A stretch of 64,000 bases of DNA from Roridomyces roridus (lineage: Eukaryota; Basidiomycota; Agaricomycetes; Agaricales; Mycenaceae): the NCBI GenBank assembly GCA_029378245.1, contig JARKIF010000118.1, positions 40,099 to 104,098 of the forward strand, given 5' to 3'. Positions 13,241-22,957 of the stretch are shown in pieces. Positions within the stretch are counted from its first letter, which is position 1. Each line of letters starts with the position of its first letter. The translations under genes were made by a program, and so were the position numbers. The notes beneath the pieces were generated by a model. It ran no database searches and was not told where the DNA came from. It saw only the letters and a list, made by a program, of their open reading frames with translations.

Positions 13241-14525
13241 CTAGCCATTGCCATTCTCTCCACTCATCCGCCCAGCATCGCTACCAGACCCAGACGCAGA
13301 GGATGATAGCGGCGGAGGCGAACTCGTGAAACTAGTACCCGAGCTCGAATAAGACGAGGAGAAAGGGGGTACCGGCGAAAACGCGCCGAATGCGGGCGGT
13401 ACCGCCCATTCGCTGGTTGGGGATGAAGATGGGAACGCCAAGGACCGAGAGGAAGATCCGGATGGGGACCTTCGCCGGCGCTGCGGTGAGGACGGAGGTG
13501 GGTCACGCTCACGGGGAGAATGGGGAGACATGGCTCGTGGCCGTGGACGAGAATCCAAGGAATCCAAATCCAGGTTTAGTACACCACCGCTGGGCCCGCG
13601 GGAATGTGGGTATGTAAACCGGCGAGCCATACCAGGCTGTGGGCCGGGGGAAGTTTCTCCTTGAGGGCGCTCCGCGTGAGATACTCTGGGCCTAGAGATG
13701 AGAGACCCATTGTCATCGTGCGGCAGGTCCCTCGAGTCGTTCCCACTGTCACTGGCATGTGAAAGCCATATGGCCGAAGGCCGTCGTCCGTCTTCCCCGT
13801 GCTGGCTACGTGGAGATGAAGGTACGATATCACCGTTGTCAACTTCTCTGTGGACGCCTTGCTGGAATATATGGGGCAGTGACGTGGCGAAGAACGAGGG
13901 CCGGCGCAGCCTCGACGGACCTGGGACCGATGACGACGACGAGTCAGACCCAGGGACTGGTGGCATCGAGGCCAGGATCGCAGGCGGCAGATGCGAGACG
14001 AAGGATTCCAGCGCGTTGACTCTGGTGCGAAGAGCCTCATACTCTACGAGGGGCGCAAATCGCTCGTTCCTGATCGGATGACGATGAGCGGGATACACTT
14101 GACAACGGCCGTCAAGAGGACTCACACTTGCTCCACGACATGCCATTTACATTTCTCGTGCTCTCCTCTCCTCATACACGGCGCACAAGGCTGATTCCTA
14201 GGCAGAATAAGGTCACTGGCGCCCAGAAGATCTAGACTAACGACACACCTATCGCATCGAATCTTACGTCTTTTGCATTCTGCCACGCATCAGCTGCCTC
14301 GCCACTTGGTCTACAACGACGAAACTCACCGGTACAGCTCAAAGCCTGGCGTCTTCGTCGCTTCTTGGGTGGTTCCTCGTCGCCGCAGTCGTCGTGATCA
14401 GACCCGCCATTCCGGCTAGGGTTAGGGTTCGCTTGCGGCATTGGTGCGATTGGCGGGAGGTATGGATGCAACGAGCGTATGCTGGGCAACTGCGGTGCCC
14501 CTCCTCCTCCGTTGGCGGGTTTCAT
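13241..14525 (-). CDS. Small Zn2Cys6 transcription factor (copy 2)
   Basis: Four exons, 14525-14330, 14279-14249, 14197-14126 and 14069-13241, join to 375 codons. The order of parts matches copy 1: QLPSIRSLHPYLPP, KKRRRRQALS, zinc cluster (cysteines 64, 67, 74, 80, 83, 92), KCKWHVVEQ, then EYEALRTRVNALESFVSHLP. The C-terminal tail is longer and rich in Ser, Pro and Arg. Two introns sit at the same codons as in copy 1. A third splits the zinc cluster after CDR and is absent from copy 1. The first in-frame ATG is at 14525; the open frame further upstream lacks an ATG. DNA binding is established for the family; the regulated pathway is not known. Confidence 0.88.
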
Positions 14526-16390
14526 GGTGGGCGCGTATTCATTTCCCACTCGGAGAAGGGCGTTTTAAAAGCGTACCCGCATTTAGGTCGAAGGGAAACG
14601 CAGCATTGAATCTCGCGAATCTGCGTGTCCATTTTTACGAAAGGTCGGCACTTGACGCAACGGAAAAAATATGGCGCTCGGAAGCAGCTGCCAGGCCGCA
14701 CCTCAGTTCCATGGTGTGAGTGATATCGCCGCTCTTTTAATTCAACGTGTGGTGATCAGCGACCCTGCAGCGTTGACTGTATCTTTCAAACGGCATACCA
14801 AGGCGAAACCACTTGGCGACAGACATGAGTTAATCCATTCAAGCCTCGACACTGAAACACCAACGGCAACGAATGTCCGTATATCTCCCTTGATAACAGA
14901 CCGGTCAATTCACTTGAATCCACACCATCGTCGCCTCCATTGGTACCGTGACGTCCGGCTAAGCAACTCAACGCCCCATCTGACACCAGACGAGGAAACG
15001 GCTCCCGGTAATACAGCTCACCGTATCTGCTCGGCGGCCCCGAGGACGATAAGACTCCAAAATCTGTGATCGCGGAGGAATAGGAACCAGGAAGAGTGGG
15101 AAGCGGGTCCGACTATCGTGGTTCCCAAGTCCCAGTTTGCCTTCTGCCGGCGGGTCGGAGCGAGATGAGCCTGGGTACTTGCGCCCAGGATGCCGCGGCT
15201 AACATGTACTTGTCCAGGTGTCATCGAAATCTATCCCGGGACAAATGATCAAGACGTCTGTTTGACCTTGTTCAACCTGGTGTGTCTGCGTTTACTTGGA
15301 TTAATATTTTCCTTCTCATCTGAAATTATACTCCAGCCCAGTGGGTGATTCACCCTGCGATAAATCTCCGCGTTTCTTGGCAGTCTGACGACTCTGGCGA
15401 GGCTACTCGACTTGCTAGTATGCATCAGAAGTTGACGAAACATCGACATTCTCCCGAGGCAGCGTATAGAAAGGTAATGGGACACACATGCGGACATAGA
15501 ACCAACTTGGCGGTGGAGCACGCAAAGTTGCAACAGACGCTGGATTGGACTGGGCTGAAACAAAGAATTCCATCATCGAGCGGAACATCTTCGTTGATTT
15601 ACGATTGCACAATCGATTGGCTCAGGGACAAAATGCGGCTTCGGCTTTGGGTTCGCTGCTTTCAGGCACCCGGTGGTTGATTTTGATTCTGATATCCAGC
15701 AGGTCGGCGGGGGACTTTGTATCTCAGGGGCCTTGATCCAGGGCCTCCCAAGTCCATTTAATCCAACTTCTGCTCGGTTCGGTCAATGAAATATCCCGTC
15801 GAATCACAAGCCCGTTGTTCTTGGAAGTCGTGTCCAAAAAAAGGAAAGCTGATTACATTTTCTCCGGTACCTCCGAGCGAACTCGCCTTTCAACGTGCTC
15901 TTCGGTGTATTCTATATCAGTGGCCAACCGAAAAAACTTACCTCCTCGATCCAATCAACCACCTAGGAAGCACATCATCCTGATTCATGAGTTACACGAC
16001 CCATATATGGTTTCCCAACCCACTGTGGGACTGACTCGGAAAACCTAGCTCCTTGTTCCCAACCAGGCGGGGTGTTTGACGGTGATAACGGCGTAACCTG
16101 GTGTGGCATTCTTCTGAGCTGGCATGCACTGACTGGAGAGTCTCGCGCGGCGTTTTGGAAGTTGGAACCCTCGAACATCATGATTGATTGCATTTCCCCG
16201 AGATTGCGGATTGGTTCAAGCCTGTCCCAGTGAGATTCAACTCGCCGCATCTACTCATCGTCACTCCGTCGACATCGAGTCGTACCTTCCTGAATAATCT
16301 TGAATGACACAGAAGAGCCGGAGTCCGGACTGCCGTAGATCAAGGTTTAGTATTTTCTTGGTTGTATTGCTTGTAATTTACCCACCAGGA
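14526..16390. other. Intergenic stretch, no gene recognised
   Basis: Open frames of 60-132 codons on both strands, none with motifs or a supported splice pattern. The left part should contain the promoter of the zinc-cluster gene that starts at 14525. Confidence 0.45.
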
Positions 16391-16795
16391 GCTATCCAAA
16401 GGACCGGGCATAGACACATAAATTGCAACTAGTGCACGGGCACTGTTCAACTGCGTTGCGAGACACTGTGAATCAGATTCGGATATTCGGGACTCGTTCT
16501 GCTGTCGAACGTCTTCGTGTGCGCTGAATTCTTGGTTGACAGCCCAAGAGCTATCCAAAGGACCCGTGCGGGCGACTCGAATTTTAAAGCGCACGGGCAC
16601 TGTTCATATGCGTTGCGCGAGACATCGTGATTCAGATTCGGATATTCGGGACTCGTTCTGCTGTCGAATGTCTTCGTGTGCGGTAAATTCTTGGTTGACA
16701 GCCCAAGAGAGCGGACGGGAGCTGTTCACTTGGGTTGCGTGGCACTGTGATTCGAATCGGGATTCGGATATTGGGGACTCGTTTTGCTCCCTGCT
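16391..16795. repeat. Diverged tandem repeat, about 159-bp unit, 2.5 copies
   Basis: The block beginning GCTATCCAAAGGACC recurs at 16391 and 16550. A third, shortened copy starts near 16710. Each contains a CGGGCACTGTTCA-like stretch, a shared GATTCGGATATTCGGGACTC segment, GTCTTCGTGTGCG and TTGGTTGACAGCCCAAGAG. Copies differ by scattered substitutions and small indels. Confidence 0.75.
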
Positions 16796-16798
16796 CTG

Positions 16799-16822
16799 AT
16801 CAGTGATCAATCGATCACTGAT
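16799..16822. repeat. Perfect 10-bp palindrome with 4-bp spacer
   Basis: ATCAGTGATC and GATCACTGAT are separated by AATC, directly after the tandem repeat. It could be a hairpin or a transposon-end remnant; the role is unknown. Confidence 0.6.
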
Positions 16823-16825
16823 GAC

Positions 16826-18323
16826 CAGACCAGTGACCCGGAAGAGCCTCGATCCAAAATTAGCAATTGAAGATGTCGGACGGTGAATTGTTAGTTGACA
16901 GCATCTTCCAATAGCACGAATTCCGCCGTAGAACGCATGGATAATAATACCCAATGGTCGTCGCGGAGAGGAGGGTCTGCCCGAGAAGAGAAGAGAGGAG
17001 AACTCCACCAGATTCGACGTCGACTGAATGCATCGATGGAAATTGGCCGGAGATTTTCCACTCGACGGTCAAACCCCACCCAAAGCACAATTTCACCGCG
17101 GGCTGGAGCTCGAGGTATCCTAGTTTAGTGCACGATAGGTTTGTTGGACGAATGAGATGTCTTGTGCTGTAATGGTCGACGGCCGTCGGTCCAAAGACAC
17201 GGGTGTAAACCCAGTCGAAGTGTCCTAGATTATTAGAGTTAAAGTTATCGAATGTCAAGACAATTATGTTGAATGTGGGACGCATTGCATAAATCTGAGG
17301 ACAGCTTGAATCACCGCCCGGAAACCGACATGGGTATTGCGGACTTTTTGTCACCGGGATGCCAAAGTGACAGTGAGTTTGCGTTCACCAGCACGTGCGC
17401 AGCGGCTGGAGTATCAATTGAATGATAGAAAGAATCCAGTCGACGGGCCTGCGGGATACATAAGGGGTGCCGGTTAGCAGTGTAAAAAATGCATGAATGA
17501 TGGTACGCACATCTGTATGTGTACGATTAATTGCGGCTCTGAGATGAGATGTGGGCATACCTTTGAATTGGTGTGATTGTGGACTTCCCACATACCACAT
17601 GTGTTTTACTCGAGGACGACACGGCTCTCCGAGTGGCGCTAGGAATACCCACGGCCGCGGCGTGAACGCCCGGCGCCGGCAACGTTTTGGTCCCCAAGTC
17701 TCGATCCAATGCGAGTCGCTGAGCCGACTAACCAAAGGAGGTTAGTCTACGGAGAGAGAGACGCCGAACACCTGCCAATCATTGTCAACGGCGACTCGAA
17801 GTTGGCAGCAGCAGAAAGTAGGAAGACAGCGTCGAAGTGTAGCACGGGCGGAGAGACCTTGGACGAAGATGAGAGTCGACTGCCAAAAGCGGAGACATAA
17901 AATCCCTGCGCTAGAGCTTGAAGGTGGTCGCAGGCCTCTGGCAGCCACGCCAGGACATTCCTGAGATTGTTGATTGAGACGTGGTACTACTTACTGCAAC
18001 TTGAGCACATGCCGGTGTCACGAGAGCGAGCCAAATGCTTCCACTTCCACGCTCGAGCATGTCATTCGCAGCCTAGAGAATCTACCACGGCACCTCTCGT
18101 GTGATGAAATCTAGTCAAGCAAAGTTAACCGATGCGTGTCTGAGTCTCAAATGAAACATCGACTCACTCCACTCCAAACATACACAGGAATCTTGCTCCG
18201 GGGAAAGTACTCCTCAACAACTTGGGGCAGCTGCGTCCACTGCATCGTATCTAGATTCTACACCATCTTCAAGTTCGAAATTCCTCGTGAGGGGTGGATA
18301 TATCGCTATCGAGGCCGGCAAAC
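16826..18323. other. Intergenic stretch, no gene recognised
   Basis: The longest open frame (17354-16860, minus, 164 codons) has no signal peptide, repeat or motif that I recognise and no clear exon partners. Confidence 0.4.
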
Positions 18324-19244
18324 TTATATGGGGTCGTCCTCTTCCTCGGATTCAGTTACGCGGATGCGGATAACTCGAAGGAGGTGTATCGACAGCAGGT
18401 CCGCGTCGCCCTCGCCCTCGTAGTCCACATCGAGCTGAACAACTCGTTCGAATACGGAGAGATCCACTGCTTCACTTATACCCAACTATGGAAAAGTGAA
18501 CGTTTGCTCGCAAATGGAATTGAAGAAGCAACTCACAATCGCATGATCAATACTCGCCAACTCCACATGCTGCACGCTGCACTCGAATCTCAACGCCCTC
18601 AGCCCAGAAACTGAGAACTCGAACGGAGGACTGTCGAGCCACCACTGTACCTTCCCGCAATTGCGTGCAGTCAAAGGTCAATGCGAACGGGATGACGAGT
18701 GAACGAGGGTGAACAGTCGGGGGAACGACACTTTGGACAGTTTGGTGAGCATTTCGGCGTCAAAGACAAGTTCCAACGCGATGTAGAGATCCGCGATAAG
18801 AGCAGGGAGGTACGGTGAGCCCTCGAGCAGATGAGCCAATCGAAGACAGTTTCGACAGTTTGTTGAGGATTTCGGCGTCAAAGACTCCCAAGTTCCAACG
18901 CGATGTAGAGATCCGCGATAAGGAGAGAGGTGCGGTGAGCCCTCGAGCAGATCAGTCAATGAAGGAACAGCGTGGCTGCTGAGGCTGCCGATGTAGTTCA
19001 GGGATATTTCGTAGAAGAGCTGGATGTCGATTGCGCTGGATAAGTAGACGGTGACCAGTGGCAGATAGACCCAAGAGCGGGAAACAAGGACGCAGAGGCA
19101 GAGATCTTCGCGTGTATGCAGGATGCCGATCGTGATTCGTGTGGTGGAGTGGTGAGTGTAAGTGGATTCACAGACATGAGGGCAAGCCGCAAGACAAGTC
19201 AGTGGTGGAAGATCAAGATAAGGCGGAATATCACGAACAAACAA
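18324..19244 (-). CDS. F-box/LRR-like gene, possibly degraded
   Basis: The minus strand shows LHTREDLCLCVLVSRSWV, which resembles the second half of a basidiomycete F-box (binds Skp1 in SCF ubiquitin ligases). LRR-like segments follow, and a clean C-terminal exon contains AVDLSVFERVVQLDVDYEGE and ends DDPI at 18324. A canonical 5' splice site (GTGAGT) and a CATAG acceptor join HAI to the last exon in frame. The centre contains a direct duplication of about 117 bp (18740-18960) encoding two LLEGSP.. segments that differ in frame usage. One further junction near 18670-18700 could not be solved without a weak splice site or a frameshift. The start codon is uncertain. It is either a real gene with unusual introns or a decaying family member. 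Confidence 0.45.
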
Positions 19245-19279
19245 AGAGAAAAAAGTTGTAAGCTTACAAGCGCACCAAG

Positions 19280-19323
19280 TGCCTCAATCCGGGCTCGAAC
19301 CGGAAGCACTAAACCATCGAGGC
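19280..19323 (-). other. tRNA-like relic lacking the anticodon arm
   Basis: Read on the minus strand, GCCTCGA at one end pairs with TTGAGGC at the other (7 bp, one G-T). The 3' half has a perfect T arm (TCCGG, loop TTCGAGC, CCGGA). A box-A-like TGGTTTAGTGC precedes it directly, so the anticodon arm is missing. A T6 stretch at 19254-19249, a possible Pol III terminator, follows after a short TGTAAGCTTACA palindrome. It is a deleted tRNA or the head of a SINE, not a functional tRNA. Confidence 0.45.
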
Positions 19324-19484
19324 CAACCGACGGTAAGAGTCGTACTGTCATGGTCCTCCGAGTCGTCAGTACGAGGAACTGGTCTTTGACTCAATGCTAC
19401 ATTCAATGCATGGTCCATGGACCTATAACATCGACACTAAATACGAAAAATCCAAGTCCTCAATTGGTCCTCGAACCGTCTTGT

Positions 19485-21269
19485 CTACCGATGTCCATGT
19501 CCATGCACGTGCGGAGACCCCGGTGACGGATACGCTGCTGCCGCCGCTGCCGCATACGGGTACGGGTACGGGTACGCATATGCCAACCCCGGACTCGCCA
19601 TACCCATACCCATCTGCATGTACACCGGCGCCAGCAACTGAGGGCTCCCAGACCTCTTACTCCCAGACCTCTTACTCCCACTCCCCGAGCCCGAGCCCGA
19701 GCCCGAGCCCGACCCTGACCCAGCCGTGGCACCAGATCCATCGTGCCCCGGCATCCCCATCCCCATGGCCGGCGGGGTAGGACTCCCAGTGAAAGCCGTA
19801 GACTGCGGCGAGGCTTGGATAACGTAGACGGGAGCAGGAGGAGGTCCGGGTAGGAAAGTCTGAGGCGGACCTGATCGACGGTGATGACGAGAATGTGTAT
19901 GCGTATGATGAGCCCTCGGACGCGGCGAAGAACGTCGGCGGGGAGAAGATGGACGCCGATTCCCATTTGGCGCAGGGGGCTGATGCGGGGGTGAGGGTGA
20001 GAACGCCGTGCAAGGAGCGTACGCCACGGGAATACCGTAGGCGACAGACGGTGTGCCTGGACTTGCACTTTCAGGCACCGGCTCACGATGATGTGTCCTG
20101 TGACGTCGACGTCGACGGTGATTGTCAATGTCCTCGCTTGCTGGGGACATGGGAGCGCGCTCAGCACGATCGACAGCAGCGTCCACGGGAGGCGCAGGCT
20201 GGTACCACGACACCCCTACCCTCGGCTTACTCTTGGGCCTATAATCCACCGCAATCCGGTCCGTCGCCACCCACGGGAGCACATGCAGCGCATTGAAGAA
20301 TCGATGAAAGCCGCTAAACTCATTGGAGAAGGACGGGGACTCGGTGCTAAAGGACCCCGAGGAGATCGTGGTACCGCTGCGAGCTTGGTCGTGGGCAGAC
20401 ATACGCCGATAGTCATCCGCAGGCAGGGGATGGGCGTGTACTGACACAGGCTCGTCACCATCGAGCTGAGGCGCGGCAAGACCGTGATCTTCCGCGCGGC
20501 TGGGGTGTGGTGAGGGAGCAGGAGGCGAGATTGGATGATGACTGCTGGGTGTGACATCGCGATCGTATGGATTTTCGAGCGGCGGTTCGTAGGGAGTGTC
20601 CGGAGGACTCTGTGGGAGATCCCCAGGCATGCCCTCGCCCTCGTCTGGATGCAGGACGACAGGGGTGACCACCTGCTGCACATCCTCCGCCGGCGGGTCA
20701 AGGCGAAAGCTTGGATGCCGAGGACGAGTATCCAGGAAATGCACATTCGCCTCGGGGACAACGGGTGTAGGCGGATTGGAGACGTAGCGCGGGAGCGTAT
20801 TGCCCGACATGTCCGTCTCCCCATCAGTCTGCTCCGTCCCCAGCGTCCCCCGCCGAGCCCGTCGTGTCCGTACCAACGCTCTTGGCAGTCGCCTCAGCCC
20901 GTTGACAAACCCACCCACGAAACCCTTCTCCCTTGCTTTAGCACCTCTGCCCGTCGTCCACTGATAACCCAGCGCCGCCTCGGCCTCCCCAGGAGTCGGC
21001 ACCTCCATATGCTCCCCGTCCGTCGAGTCCAGAACGCCGATGCGTCGTGGAGGCTCGGGAAGCGGGCGTGCGGTGAGCTGCGACACAGGCTCCGGCAGGG
21101 GGATGGGCTCGACGGGGGGTGGGGGCGGACTCTGCTGATTCATGAGAACCCACGATCGAGTGCTTGCTGCCGCGCTCGAGATGCGAGAGGGTCGACGGGA
21201 GGCGGTGTCGAGCGGGTTTACAGGCTCGAGGTCACGGGCGGAAGGAGCACGATATTCGGTGTCGGCCAT
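19485..21269 (-). CDS. Large disordered hypothetical protein
   Basis: A single 594-codon exon starts at MADTEYRAPS. Most of it is low complexity: Pro-rich tracts, a His/Arg-rich block, an 8-fold Gly-Ser run and a tail of Tyr-Pro and Ala repeats. The most protein-like part is FHRFFNALHVLPWVATDRIA followed by YRPKSKPRVGVSWY, which looks like a conserved short module. Near the N-terminus, VGGFVNGLRRLPRALVRTRR is basic and amphipathic, possibly membrane- or nucleic-acid-binding. No signal peptide or transmembrane helix is visible. The length of the open frame through GC-rich repeats makes a real gene likely. I do not know its function. Confidence 0.7.
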   Translation of the reverse strand: MADTEYRAPSARDLEPVNPLDTASRRPSRISSAAASTRSWVLMNQQSPPPPPVEPIPLPEPVSQLTARPLPEPPRRIGVLDSTDGEHMEVPTPGEAEAALGYQWTTGRGAKAREKGFVGGFVNGLRRLPRALVRTRRARRGTLGTEQTDGETDMSGNTLPRYVSNPPTPVVPEANVHFLDTRPRHPSFRLDPPAEDVQQVVTPVVLHPDEGEGMPGDLPQSPPDTPYEPPLENPYDRDVTPSSHHPISPPAPSPHPSRAEDHGLAAPQLDGDEPVSVHAHPLPADDYRRMSAHDQARSGTTISSGSFSTESPSFSNEFSGFHRFFNALHVLPWVATDRIAVDYRPKSKPRVGVSWYQPAPPVDAAVDRAERAPMSPASEDIDNHRRRRRHRTHHREPVPESASPGTPSVAYGIPVAYAPCTAFSPSPPHQPPAPNGNRRPSSPRRRSSPRPRAHHTHTHSRHHRRSGPPQTFLPGPPPAPVYVIQASPQSTAFTGSPTPPAMGMGMPGHDGSGATAGSGSGSGSGSGSGSGSKRSGSKRSGSPQLLAPVYMQMGMGMASPGLAYAYPYPYPYAAAAAAAYPSPGSPHVHGHGHR

Positions 21270-22957
21270 GTGAGTAGGGGTAGCTGGGAGGGATGGACTT
21301 CATATTCAAGTGTCTTCATGACGGAGAGTGGACACGTGTTTTGAGGGAGAGTAGATACGCGAGGAAGGAGCGAGGAAGAGGAGGCGAGGGAGCGTCGCGG
21401 AAGCTGGAGGCAAGCGTTTGACACCAAGCGCTGCTGAGACAGTCGTGCCTTACTCGGTAAAGCTCCTAGCTGCGCCCATACTCAGAGGTGTTTGCCGAGG
21501 GCCAGAACCACGGAAGAGAGCGGGATGCTGAGCATACGAGTATCGTGGGGCTCAGAGGAGGGATGTAGAGCTATATGAAGATGGACTGAGACGTGTGCAG
21601 AGCGGGGGAGACCTCGTGACGCACCTCAAGCCCGAGACCGACGACAAGGCTACGAGGCTAGAACAAGCTGCAGGCAGAACTAACGGTGGGGAAAGTCGAT
21701 GAGGCGGCTGAGCGTCGGTCGAGCTACGTGTCTTCCGCTCTCAAGGCAGGCTCGTGCGATATGAAAAAAGGCATCCAGCGTTAGCGCTATCCAAATTCGT
21801 CTGAGATCGCAAAATGCATGAAAAGAAGGGACGTACCATGGCAATCCATATCACCACCCAGCACTTCTCAACTCCCATTAAGCAGACGAAACTGGAGAAT
21901 CAGAATCAGCCTGAAGCTTTTGTGGATAAGAGGGCCACTCACTGCACGCACGCCTACACCGATGGCAGGATATTCTGGGAGACTTGAAAGAAGGAGATAT
22001 CCAACGCAAATATCCAGGGAGGAATTGCCAAGAGGTGCGGTGCTTGAGTGAGTAGGTGGTGGTCGTTTGGTCAAGAGTTGTTTGTTTGGCTTTTTGATCC
22101 GACTTCCTCTCCTACTCCGACTCCTCGTCTTGCTCTGCGACGTCAATGCACGCCGCTTTCATGGCTACCCTGGAGCAGAGGGGACCTTGGTCTAGGAATC
22201 TTAATTGTCCTATAGGTTGACTTGGTGAAATCTCCCAGACACCCCACCACGTCATTGACAAAATCCGCTACTTTGCCGCTACTTGCTTCCTTTTCCCTCT
22301 TTGGCTCATCTGATAGTCCTCAGAACAGGTCCTTCGGCCACCTGGGGTCCTGATTGCCCGTGACTTGTCCCTTGACTTTGACTCAACTGACTTGTTGACG
22401 AAGAGCTAGCTAACTCTGAACTGCTCCGGGCCTCGGAGGCTTGCTACTTATGTGACAATGTCTCCTTGTCGTACTTTCACCTTAGTACCCAACTCAACCT
22501 AACCTCACGGCGGTCAACCGCCCACGCACGCCATCTTCGCGTGCGCCGGTTGTTGCCTGCCGTGTCCAGCCTCCAACGGTCCATCGTAGAATCTGAATAC
22601 TATTCTTTGCATTGCCTGATGCACCCTTGCCTCTCACGGTTTGCGCCCACCGCCTTGCACGCAACGGCTCACCGGCAAAATCTCGGTTTGACGGTACTCG
22701 CTCCGTGCGGTTTCACAACACGTATGTAGACTCCGCTGGATTGTACTTTCTGATTTTGTCTCGCGCCTGGCTTCTCTACTGTGCACACGCATGATCGGTA
22801 CCCGTCTTCCCATGTCTCTATAGCTGCGGTCAATGATCGGCCCGTGACTTCCCGATTGATTGCTTCGAGGGAAATGTGCTGTATGGTAATGCAGTGCCTC
22901 TCGTCTTCTTTTCTCTCACCACCATCCTCGATCTCGCATCCACATATCCCTCTGCGA
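21270..22957. other. Shared upstream region of two divergent genes
   Basis: The region is 1.7 kb between the ATGs at 21269 (minus) and 22958 (plus). Open frames of 60-92 codons show nothing recognisable. It should hold both promoters. Confidence 0.45.

Noticed and set aside
16860..17354. 164-codon minus frame as a gene
   Set aside because: No recognisable domain and no exon partners; treated as chance.
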